Origin: Micractinium sp. NFX-FRZ
Taxonomy: Eukaryota > Chlorophyta > Trebouxiophyceae > Chlorellales > Chlorellaceae
Assembly (NCBI GenBank): GCA_029339195.1
Contig: JAPTJF010000019.1
Coordinates: 1 to 64,000, forward strand
Reading direction: 5' to 3'
DNA length: 64,000 bases
Below, in pieces: positions 27,801 through 39,300 of this stretch; position 1 is the stretch's first letter; every line of letters begins with the position of its first letter. Below the pieces are notes generated by a model. That model was not told the origin of the DNA and made no database searches. It saw only the letters and a list, made by a program, of their open reading frames with translations. The translations under genes were made by a program, and so were the position numbers.

Positions 27801-30800
27801 GTCGATATGCTTTGTCCTCACAGAGCGCTCGCCACAAGCCAAGCAGCCAGCAACCGCAGCAAACCCTCCACCTCTCCCGGGCACGCCCACACCAAGCCAA
27901 AGCCAAGATTCAGGCAGGGCGCAATACAGATGCAGGCGTAGACAGGCAGTGCATGTGATGCATCAGATGCAGGCGGCGGTGCTCTCAGGGCGCGGCCCCC
28001 CGCTTGCGGGGGGCCTTGCCGGTACATCGACACTCATCAGAGGGTAGTCAGTCCGCCCGTCGATATGCTTTGTCTTCACAGAGCGTGCAAGGCAGCAGGA
28101 CGCAACCAACAGCAGCATGTGTGCAAACAGCAATGCACGTGAGCAGCACCAGCAGTGCGACCCGCATCCAACCCCATCCCCGCACCAGCCCAACACCCAC
28201 CAACCACAGGCAAATACCCAAAGGCAAGGCACCCGCCACCTACCCGCGTGTCGCTTCATCAGCCGGAGGTGCTGCCCCAGCAGCTGCTGGTACTGCACCC
28301 ACGGCAGCATGCCCGCCACCGCTCCCAGCGCCACCACCGCTGCATCAGTCACGTTGGCGCCTCGGTCCTTGTCCGCCTGCTTCTGCTCGTGCCCGCCCAT
28401 CTCCTCGCCAGCCTTGCCCTCCACTATCATCGCCAGCAGCAGCGGCTGCACCACGCCCACCAGCGCGCCAACGCCCAGCGGCGGCGGCGCAGAGGCTGCG
28501 TCTGCATCAACCGTTCCCTCGCCCGCTGTCTGCTGCTGCTGCTGCTGCTCTCCCGCTTCCTGGGCCTGCTGCTGCTGCTGCTCCTGCTGCTCGGCAGCGA
28601 ACCGCCGCAGCAGCTTGGTCAGCTTGGTCAGCGCCCTGCGTGTGCACAGCAGCCGTGTGATTCATCACAGTCAGCACAACCGCACGGCGGCGGCCGTGGA
28701 AAGCGATACCATAGCCTGGCCCCACGGCGCGCATTGGCAGGAGGTCCCATTGCATGCCCTCGCAGCGCGCGTTGCAGGAGGTCCCACTGCGGCCCCCACG
28801 GTGCATGCATTGCTGGCTGCCGAGGGCCCACCCTGCCCCCTGGCCGTTGCCCACCTGGCCCTCCTGTGCAGCTGGATGTGTGCCACGTTGAGCAGGAAGT
28901 CGACCTCGGTGTCGGCGTCTGCACACAAGATGCGCATGCACAGGGAAAGGATGAGTGGTTCAGGGCACACAAAGTAGGTGCGCAAAAAGAGGATTAATTG
29001 GGTAGCAACACGCCGCGACCCGCGCTCCTGCTGAGACAGCAGCGAACTGCTGCAGTGCCTCATGCTGGTTGGAGAGGCATCCAGCAGACCCCGCCCGCAA
29101 CAATCCACTGCTGACTTCGACCTATCCCAGAGCCTACCCAACCACCCCATCTGCAGCACCACAATGTCTGTGCCATGCCAGGAAAGGGAGCGCACCCGCT
29201 TGCAATCCTTTTAATTGACGTACTCACCCAACACAGGCCACCCAACACAGCACAGCACAGCGCCAACCCGCCCCGCTCACCTGTCAGCACCATCATGTCG
29301 GCGTAATGGGCAGGGAAGGCGAGGACCAGCTGGCGCAGCAGGGTCAGGTGCTCCTGCGGCGGGTGAAGGTGATGGGGGCACAGCCGGGTGGCAAAGCGCG
29401 TCAAGACAGGGCGGGCTGGTGGGCGGAGGGGCAGGCAGGCTGAGACCGGACGCTTCGGTTAGGGCTGAAGGGATTGGCGGCAGCCAGGCAGAGAGAGTGC
29501 AACACTGGTGATATTTGCACACAGAAAGGCGGCGGCGATGAGCGCCGTCGCCTGGCAGCACCCAGCCATGTGCCCTTGGGAAGGGGCCTACCTGCCGCAC
29601 TGCCAGGTTGGACGAGGGCAGGCCGCGCTTGAGCTGTGGGAAGAGCAGGCGCTGGGCGGCGGACATCAGGCCGTCGGGGGAGGCCGGTGCTGCTGATGTG
29701 GCAGCAGCGGCGCCCTCGATGAACCGGGAGAGACCCTGGCTGGCGGCGTGGCGCAGGCCCAGGTCGTCTGCAGGGCAGGGCGGGTCGGTGAGGGGCGGCG
29801 CCAGAGAAGGTCAGAGAAGGGGCCCGCAGTGCGCCCGCAAGCACCTGGTGCCTGCCTGCCGGCTTTTTCACAATCTCCCAACCCCTGCTGCCCTGCCCTG
29901 CCCTGCCCTGCCCTGCCCTGCCTGCCACCCCCCGAGGTGTGCCCCCAGGCCTCACCGGCGTTGCGCAGGTCGTGCAGGCAGGTGTGCACCAGCGGGGCGG
30001 CCTGCCGCACGCTCAGCGGCTGCCAGGTGTCGGGTGTGAGGCGGGAGTAGGCGGCCATGCGGCGCTCATAGTCCAGCTCATCAATCTGCGGCTCAATAAC
30101 AATATAAAGGTGCGTTGCTTAGGTGGGATGGGGTGAAAGCTGTGGTTGACAGTAGGCAGCCATGCGGCCATGCGGCAGTCAAAACATTTGTTGGCATGCG
30201 ATGGTGGAGTTGGGTCAGGCCAAGGGGGTGTGTTTTCGAAGTGAGCGGCCATGTGGATCACAAGTGTCGCAAGTCCCACCTCAGCACATCGCAGAGGCAG
30301 ACGTCGGAAAAATGCGCGGTTCGGCCAGCACCTTGGCATCCCGCCCACGACACCCGTCCCGCAGCTGTGGCTGACGCAGCGCTAAGCCCATCCACCAAGC
30401 CCGCTTGCACACCTTCCCCACACCCTGCACAGGCACATGTTGGACACTCTCCCATCCAGGGCAGAGCATGCGACGCACACACACTCACCTCTGTGGTCGA
30501 CATGGCATTCAAGTCGGCCAGCAGCTGCGCGGTACCTGCCAGCTCAGCCAGCAGGCCCGCAACCGCGGTGTAGGCAGCGCACAGCGCTTGCCTGCGGGCG
30601 GGGCAGGCAAGCCGTGAGGAGGGGCAGAAGAAGCGTCAGTTGGTATGGGGACTGACACACTGTGGCAACGAGGACTGGTGCCTAGGAGGGTGGCAATGGA
30701 AGCACGCCAGGATTTGAGCGCGCATGCAGGAAGAGCGGCGCAGGGCGTGTGCCACACAGCCAGGCTGCCAGGCTGCCAGGCAGCAGGCAGCAAGGGGTAC

Positions 30801-33334
30801 AAGAGCAGTCTCACCGGCTGTCGCGCTCCTCCAGGCTCCCAGCCAGCGGCGCCAGCACTGTTGCCACCGTCACCAGCTGCCGCCCCGCCTGCGGGTGCTG
30901 CTCCAGCTCCGCTGGCGGCAGGCGCGACCACAGCGCGGCCAGCACGGCCAGCGTGCGGGCAATCAGCTGCTCATCGCCCCGCCGGGCCTTCTTGCGCCCA
31001 CCCCCGCCCTCCCGCGGCTGCAGCAGCGGCAGCAGCGCGTCCGTCAGCTGCTGGGCAGCTTCCCAGCTGGCCACACGGCTTCCCACTAGCTCCAGGATTG
31101 CGAGCGCCCTGCTGGCGGTGGCGCCCCGAGGGCCGGTGGGCTTGCCGCCCGCTTGGCCCTTGCCCATGCGCCGCCTGTCGCCGCCCCTGCCGCCGCCGCC
31201 GCCACCGCCGTGCTTCCAGACTGCAGGGGAGGGGAGGGAGAGGAGGCCACAAGAGGCGAATGGGGCGGGTCAGGCACGGGTCACCACACACTATGGCAGC
31301 CAAATGGCCAGCAGCGGGGTCTCCACAGGCAGAGCCGCAGGCCAGCCCCACCCCGTCCCCTCTTATGCCTGCCGGCCCAGCACGCCCCCGCCATGCCTGC
31401 CAGCCCCGGGCTTGCAAGCCCCACCCTTGGCCACAGCACGCCTGCCCTGCCCCCCACCCCTCAACCCCTGCTCCCCCCCGTAACCGCACCTGCCACCACG
31501 ATGCTCTGCAGCCCCCCCAGCAGCGCGGGCATGTGGGGGCCCAGCACCTGCTGCGGCAGCGGGTCCGGCCAGTCAAACAGGCTCTCCAGCGCGCCCAGCA
31601 TGGCAACCCGGGTCGGCTCCGAGCAGCGCGGCGCCGACAGCGCGCCCACAGCGTGCGCCAGCAGCGAGCTGCCCAGGTGCCGCTGCGCAGCCCAGGGCTC
31701 GCCACAGGGCGGCACCTCGGAAGGCGGCTCTGGCACAAGCAGCTGCTGCTGTGGGCTGAACGCGCCGCTGTGTGGCAGGCTGGTGGAGTGCCCGTCTGCC
31801 AGCACAGGCATGAGGTGCTGCGAGGCCGCCAGAGCCGCCACCAGCTCAACAAGCGGCGGCGCCCGGTCCGCCGCCGACTCCGCCGCCAGCCGCGGCAGCA
31901 GCGGCTGCGCCGCCGCCAGCAGGCGGGGCCACAAGAAGCCGTAGTCGCAGCTGGCTGGGAAGCGCTCCAGCACGGCTGCCGCCAGGCGCAGGCTGCGTGC
32001 CCTGACCTCCTTGGCACCCTCTACCAGCTCGGCGGTGGCGGCCGCGGCCGCCTCGGCCGCAGCGCCGCCCGCGTCGGCGGCGCCGGGCGTGAGCAGGGGC
32101 TGCACCCCGCCCTCCAGCAGTACCACAGCCAGGGCCAGCAGTTCAGGCAGGTACATCTGCATGGGAGGGTGGAGGTTGCAGGGAGGGGTTTCAGTTGGAC
32201 AGTTGGGGGAAAGGGATGTAATGGGTGTGTTCTTGTGCCAGGGACAGCAGGTCTGGGAGGTGAATCTGCTGGCAGGGGGTGGGGGCAGAGGAAAGGGGCG
32301 ACAGTGTGTTGACGGTGTTCGCGGGTCGTGCACAGTCAGGTTGACACCGGCCACCGGTCATGCCACAGGTGTTGGGAGGGTAGGCGTGCATGCTGCCATA
32401 CAACGATGCACAAAGGAACCGAACCTTGAAGAAGCTGCAGCCCCAGGCGCGCACCTGCATGCGGTGCCCCAGGTGCTTGAGCAGGTCGTCCAGCGTGTTG
32501 AGGAAGCCGATGCGGCGGCGCAGCGGCTCGGCGTTCAGGGCGGCGCCGTTGATGTGCGCCAGCCACCAGGCGCCGGGCTGGCGGCCCAGGCAGGCGCCCC
32601 ACCAGGGGCCCTCCACCAGCCTGCACGAGGGGTGCAGCGTGGGGCGACCACGGTATGGTTTGTCAGGACGCCAGGAAGCATTGGGGAGATGCACCACTGT
32701 ACTGCTTGCGAAGCAGCAAACGACGGGATGGCTACGAGTTTTCCCAGCACGATTGCGGGCTGCAGGTCAGCTGGTGCACTACCCCGCTGCCCCCATATGC
32801 AGAGGTAGAACAAGAGCTGATGCAACCCACCTGTACCGGTCGGGGTCATCCTCGGCCATCAGCCGCCCCAGCGCAGCTTCCTCCTGGCTTCCCGCCGCCG
32901 GCCGCACAAAGGCGGCAGACAGGGGGCCCAGGAAGAGCTCCAGCAGCGGGCGCAGCTCGGAGGGCTCGGCAGCCGACAGGAAGTTGAGGATGGCGGCGCG
33001 TGCGGAGCCGGGGGCACCTGCAGTACCACAGGCGGTACCATGGTCCCGGCGGCACGCCACAGGTGAGACAGGACAGCCAGTACACAGCGAGGCGGGGCGG
33101 GGCGGGGCGGGGCGAGGGGAGAAGAAGCAAGGGCGGAGCAGGGCATTGCATGCCATGCACAACAATCGAATCAGCATCACCCATTGATGCACTGGCCAGC
33201 TCAGTCTGGACACTCTGTCTCTTGCTGGGGGCCACCGGATCAGCTCCCTGGGTTGTCCAGGCAGGAGGCCACACGGTTGATTCCCTGTCCCAGAAACCTT
33301 GCCAACCGGGTCACCCAGCCGCCCGCTCGTGTGT

Positions 33335-33366
<32 letters not shown>

Positions 33367-36300
33367 CCCCGCCCCACCCTGCCGGGCAGCCGCCCACCTT
33401 TGCCGCCCAGCCGCCCGCTGCGCTTGCGCATCTTTGGGTAGAGCAGGCGGATGAGGAGGGGCACCACGCCGGTGCGGTGCTCCGCCAGCAACGTGGTGCC
33501 GCCCTCGTCATCACGCAGGGACGTGACGCTGCAGGCCATGGGTGGGGGTCGGAGGGTTTGCAGAGTAGAAGTGGGGAACAGCGGATATTCGTGCATACTT
33601 GCGCTGGGAGAATGGCAGCCAACACCAAAGCGCGAGCGTGGTTTGACCTGCGCGCAGCCAATGCAGCAGCACAGCACCGCACTGCGCAGCACAGCACAGC
33701 ACAGCGCCACATTGTACAGCGCAGAGCAGCATCCTGGCATCAGTCAGCTTGGCCCGGCCCGCCAGCAGGGGTGGGTCTCACCTGACAGCCAGTGGGAAGG
33801 CGGTGAGCTCCGCCCGCAGCGTCTTGTTGTCTGCCAGGCGCAGCAGGCGGTCCAGGTAGGGCAGCAGGAACTTGAGCTTGAAGACCTGGCGGTGTGAAAT
33901 GTGGGGCAGGGCAAAGGTGAGAAGGGCGATTCTCCAATTCAGGGGCAGTGTAAAGGTATGTGGGAGGCCGGCCGACAGGGGGCAAACTTGAGAGAACTGC
34001 GGCCAACGCTGGAAAACTGAGCAGGCACTTCACAGGTAGCAGAACAGCAAGCAGGCAGGCGGCGGAAGAGGGGCCGGGGAAGGCAAGCGGGAGGGGAAAA
34101 GGACGGGGGCAGTGTAGATGTTGCGGCCGCGTATAACCCCCCGCCGGGCGGGTGCCAGCGGCGGGCTAATAGTAAGGCTGCAGGTTGGTGTGGCGCCGTG
34201 TTACGTCCACCGAGGGGTGAAGGGTGCCCCTCCGTGGGAAAAGAGTCGACGCGTGCAAGCGGGCGGGCGGGCGGGCAAGCGCCACGAGCAACGCGCAGGT
34301 GCAGGTGTGCAGGTGTGCTCTGGCGATCAAAGGGAGAAAAGGCTCCCTGCGTCCACTTTTGCTGGCACTTTGGCTGAAAGGGGTCAAACAAGTTGTGGTT
34401 CCCACCACAACACCACAACAAGGGGTGGCTTGGCAAGGCAGGTTGAGATGAATGACACCACAGCAAGGCCTTGTGTGTTACCTCCCCCCACCTTGAGGCA
34501 CTTGAGCGCGCCCTGCTGCACCGCCGGATCCACATCCATCAGCTGGATGGCCACCGAGCGCTGCAGCAGCACAGGGGGCGGCAGGAGGGGGGTGGGGAAG
34601 TGTTGAGAAGAAGGGTGAGCCCGGGATGAGGCAGGGAGGGGGCAGGGTAGGGCCCCGCAGACAGCAAAGGCAAGCTGGAGCAGCCGGGGCCGGAAAGAAG
34701 CGTCAAAGGCAGGTGTCGACCCATCCACTTGTACCGCGCCTGCCACTACCCACCCGTACCGCCTCGTGCTGCCCACCCACCCACCTGTACCGCCTCCCAC
34801 TGGTATATGCCACGCGCGCCCTTGAGGCCCGCCAGCAGCGCCAGCCACTCCCGCAGCTCCGAGCGCCATGCGCGGCCTGATACGACCCCGCTGGCCACGA
34901 CTCCAACCGGTGCCGCCGCCGCGCCGCCGTGCGCCCCCGTCGCCTTCTCGCCCTCCTCCTCCTCCTCCTCCTCCTCCTCCTCCTCCTCATCATCGTCAAC
35001 AACTGCCACCTTGGCGGGTGTTGTTGCAGCGCCATTGCCGCCGTCACCCTCCTCGCCGCCCGCGCCGGCTGCTGTGAAGGCCAGGAAGAGAGACACCCAG
35101 TCCCGCGCCTTGCTTTCCACCACACTGTTGTTAGCCGCCGCCATGGCCTTGAGTATGTGGGTCAACCGGACGGCAGCATCGGTGCTGCCGCCCACTGCCG
35201 CTGCGTCGCCGCTGCCCACCGCCGCCCTGAAACGAGGCCCCAGCAGCACCTCCTCCCGCTGCTTTGCAGGCTGCCCGCCGGCGGCGGCCAGTGCGGCGGC
35301 CGCAGCGCCCGGCTCTGGCCGCGTGTAGAAGTCGCCGGCCAAAAAGGCATCCTGGGCGGCTGCCAGCTGGCGGTGCATCAGGGGCCAGGCGACCGAGGGG
35401 TAGTTGTCGAGACCCATTGCCAGGGCATCGTGGGCGGGGTTCCACAGGGCAGCAAACCTGCACAGACGGGGAAGGCAGCGGGGAAGGCAGGGGAGGCGGA
35501 GTGGGTGGGTGGGTGCGGAGGGCGACAGGCACGTGTTCAGCTGAGCGGCGGCACGCGCGACTCAGCCCCGGCACCGCCATATGTTGGCTTGGAGGCCGCT
35601 CCCCGGGCAGCACACCCCTGCCTCCCCGCCTCCTTGCCCAACCGCCGACCCATCCGGCGTGCCCCCACCTCCCCCCCCGCCCACCTGATGTGCAGCACAC
35701 CCAGCAGGGCGTGGACCACAGCAGGCACCAGGAAGTCGGGCAGGCGCCGGTACTCCAAATAATTGCGCATGCGCCCCAGGCACACGACTGCAGGCAGCGC
35801 AAAGAGCCGAGTCAAAGATGTAAAACGAGTAACAATGGGAGCGCATGCAGCCCAAGCACATGGGTGCAAGCAGAGCGGGGCCAGGTCAGGAAAGTTGGGG
35901 GCTGGGAGTGGTCCATTCCGTGGCGGCGGAGTGAGTAGGAGGCAGGCGCAAGTGCGCAGTGTTGCAGTCGTGCAACACTGACGGCACGTTGCAGGCAAAG
36001 GCCAAGTCGTGGCAGGCGGCATGAGGACGCTGTTGTGGGCTGGGGATGCATCCCAGAGCAGCGGGCAGCTGTGCGCAACCAGAGATTGCAGGCTGTGCAT
36101 GCAGAGGTGCTCGACAGCACGGCCATGGCTCACCTGCCGGGCGGCCGCCGTCGGCGCCCTGCTGCCGGCTTTCCAGCACCAGCAGCTGCTGCAGCGCATC
36201 GCACGCCTGCTGTGGCGCCCCGCTGGCCGCATCCTCTGTAGCAGCGGGACGAGGCACCCTCGTGTTAGAGAGGGCCGAGAAGAGTGTGCACAGCTGGCAA

Positions 36301-39300
36301 GAGAGATAGTGACATGCCTTGTGCCCACCAAAGTGCTGCCTGGCATGGCTGCCTGTGTCCAAGGTTGCATGCACCAGTGTGTGGAGATGAACAACTCACC
36401 CGACCCCGCCGCCGCCAGCATGGCAGGCATCTGGAAGCAGCACAGCACACGCAGCGTCTCCCGTCGCAGCGGCTGGCTGGCAGCCGACAGGTTGGGTGCC
36501 AGCAGAGGCGCCAGCTCTTGAAGCTGAGCCAGTGTGAGCTCCGCCCCTGCCTCTGCCGCCTGATGCAGTACCGCTGCTGCAGCTGCCACGGCATGGTAGC
36601 ACCCCGGGTGGCGCGCCAGCAACGTCATGGCAGCCGGCAGCAGCTGCGACTGCACTTGGCTGCCGCCCTCGTCGCCGCTGGCCGCCAGCAGCGCCGCCTG
36701 GGCGCCCAGTGCGCCGCAGTGCAGCGTGAGCAGCGCGCCGTCCCAGCTGCCTGCCCCAACCTCATCGCCGCCCTCCTCCTCCTCATCTTCAGGAGGTGCG
36801 GTGGCCACCGCCAGGGCAGCGCAACATGCCGCCGCCTGCGCCGCGTTCTCCGCCGCGTGCGGCAGGCAGGCCAGCGCGGCCCACGCCTCTGCCGCTGCGC
36901 CCTCCCCAGCCTGCCAGCTGAAGCCGTGCACCTTGGAGCGCACCAGCTGGGCCAGCTGGGCCCCCACGCCGGATGCGGTGAGGATGATGGGCACACCGGC
37001 GCTGCCGGCTGTGGCCTCGGGGCGCAGCGTGGCGCACACGTCGGCCAGCAGCGGCCAGCACAGCTCTGTGAGCTCGCCTGTGGGGCGGGGCGGGTGGGGG
37101 GGAGGAAGGGCTAGGGGGGAAGGGTGAGGAGGGAGGGAGGCAAGGTGAGGAGGGGAGGGGGCAGGCGGCGGCGAGTGCGCTTGCAGTTATGTGATGATCA
37201 TATCACGGGGAAACAGGCAATACAGGCTGCAGCAGGCTGCAGCAGCTGCCACGGCCGCACCCGCCATTCCCTGAATGGATGCACGCCCCACTCCCAAAAG
37301 GCGCGCCGCACCGCAGGCACCCCTCTGCCCTTTGGCCTGCCCCCCCATCCACACGCTAATTTGCTCACCCTCCAGCAGGCAGCGCCCCAGCGCGCCCAGC
37401 ACTTGCTGCCCAAAGAAGCGCGCCAGCGGGTAGCCCCCCGGCGGCGAGATGAGCGCCCGCACAAACGGCAGCACCTCTGCCGGCGGCGCGCGCACAAAGA
37501 CGGGCGCCCAGGAGGGCGCAGCCTTGCCGATGGCTGACGGCCCCTCGCTGGCGCCCGCCACCCTGGCGTGGGAGAGCACCAGGGCCAGCTGCAGGCGCAG
37601 CACTTGTGCCGACAGCGAGGGGTGCAGAAAATCGGTGTAGACAGCGCTGGCGCCGTGCGGCAGCTCTGGCACTGCCACCTCCTCTGCTGCTGCCTCCTCC
37701 TCAGCCTCTGCTGCCTCGCCGCCTGCGCCCGCTGCCAGCTGTGCCTTGCTGGAAGGAAAGTCGAGCTTTGACAGGCGCGCCGCCAGCTGGAAGAGCGGCG
37801 TGTAGTTGCCCACCCGGCAGCCGCGGCCATGCTCCACCAACTGCGCCAGCAGCGCTAGCACACGGCCTGCACTGGCGGTCGCCGCCGCCAGCTCCTCGCC
37901 AGCGTCGCTGCCCCCCGCGGCCTCCGCCCTGCCGCGCTTGGAGCCCGCCGCCTTGCCGCCCTTCTTGCCCTTCTTGCCGGCTGCGCCCGGGGCGCCGTTT
38001 GCTGCCGGGCCCTCCGCTGCTGCCTGCTGTGCCTGCTGTGCCTCTGCCAATCGCTCCAGGCGTGCATCAACCTCGCCCAGCAGTAGTTCCCACAGCTCCC
38101 CACACTTCTCCCGCCGCGTGTGCACCGCCAGCTGCTCTAGGCACACAGAGGCGGCCGCTGCCACGCGTGCACTGATCTGCTCGCCGCTCAGCTTGCCGCT
38201 GCTGCCCTGGCTCTGCGGGCAGGCACAGCGAGAGGGAGGGGGCAGGCAGGAGGGGGGCGGGTCAGTGTGTGCGCGATCCCAGGCACAAGCACAACCACAA
38301 GCACACAACACCACAGGCCCAGACGCAGAATGTACAAGAAAGGTGGGCATGAAGGCTCGCCTTGGCAGACTTGAAGACCTCTGGCTTCAGCACATCCTCC
38401 TCCTCACCACCAGCCCTCCAGCGCTACTCTTGTGTGGCACACCGACAGCTCTCACACCTCTCACCTTGGCTAGACTCGAAATCTTCCGCCTTCAGCCAAT
38501 CCTCGCACCAGCCCTCTCATATCAATACCCATGTGAAAGCACACCGGCAGCCTTCAAACCCCCTCACCTTGGCAGACTTGAAGTCCTCCGGCTTGAGCAC
38601 ATCCTCCCGCAGCAGCGGCTCCAGCACCGCCGCCGCCCGGCTGTGCAGGCCGTGCGACACGCCCGAGGCAGCCTCCGCCAGCAGCGCCCCCGCCGCGTGC
38701 ACACGAGCGTCGCTGGGCCGGGTGACAGCCTCTGCCAGCGCTGCCTTGATGCCAACCTTAACGGCGGCGCCAGAGGCTTGCCTGCAGCCAAGGCCAACCA
38801 AAGGCAGTGTGGGCGAGATGGGCGGCGGTGGGTTGACGGGGTGGAGCACAAGAGGACTGGCAGGCAGGCGGCAGGCTGCACAGGCATCTACACGGCAGCA
38901 ACACAGTGCCGAGGTGCCTGCACCGCTAGCCGTCAGCAAGCCAGGCGATTCAGCAGCCCTCACACTACGGCCGCGCCCAGCCCAGCCCGAGCTCACCTGA
39001 GCAAGAAACCCAGTTCCCCAGCGTGGCAACAACACACGCACACACCGATAACAGAAGAACGTGTGGACCGAGAGGATCAAGTACACCCAAGCCCACCCAA
39101 GCCCACCCAAGCCCACCTGAGGAGGAAGCCGAGCGACTCTGCCGCCAGCACCCGCACATGCTCCGCCCTGTGGTGCCTTAGCCGCTGCGTGGCCTTGAGC
39201 ACGTGCAGCAGCTGCCCCTCTGCCGCCAGCAGCTTGCACAGGTGCTTGCAGATGAGGGAGAGGCAGGCAAACAGGTGCTGCAGCAGCTCCGGCTCGCGGT

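Larger units (their letters stand above)
27710..28085. repeat. 118-base direct repeat pair in UTP20 intron 22
   Basis: 27710-27827 and 27968-28085 are equal in length with about four differences. The differences in the GC hairpin fall in the loop (AA/TT) or change a C-G pair to a U-G pair, so the stem is kept in both. The 140 bases between them are unrelated. Confidence 0.95.

Noticed and set aside
27710..28085. Interpretation of the 118-base repeat as a SINE, MITE or CRISPR-like array
   Set aside because: Only two copies, no terminal inverted repeats, target-site duplications or pol III boxes; the C/D box order and 18S match explain it better.
28636..28680. GTGATGA box C-like motif on the minus strand in UTP20 intron 21
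   Set aside because: It lies about 30 bases from the exon 22 acceptor, leaving no room for a D box and stem.
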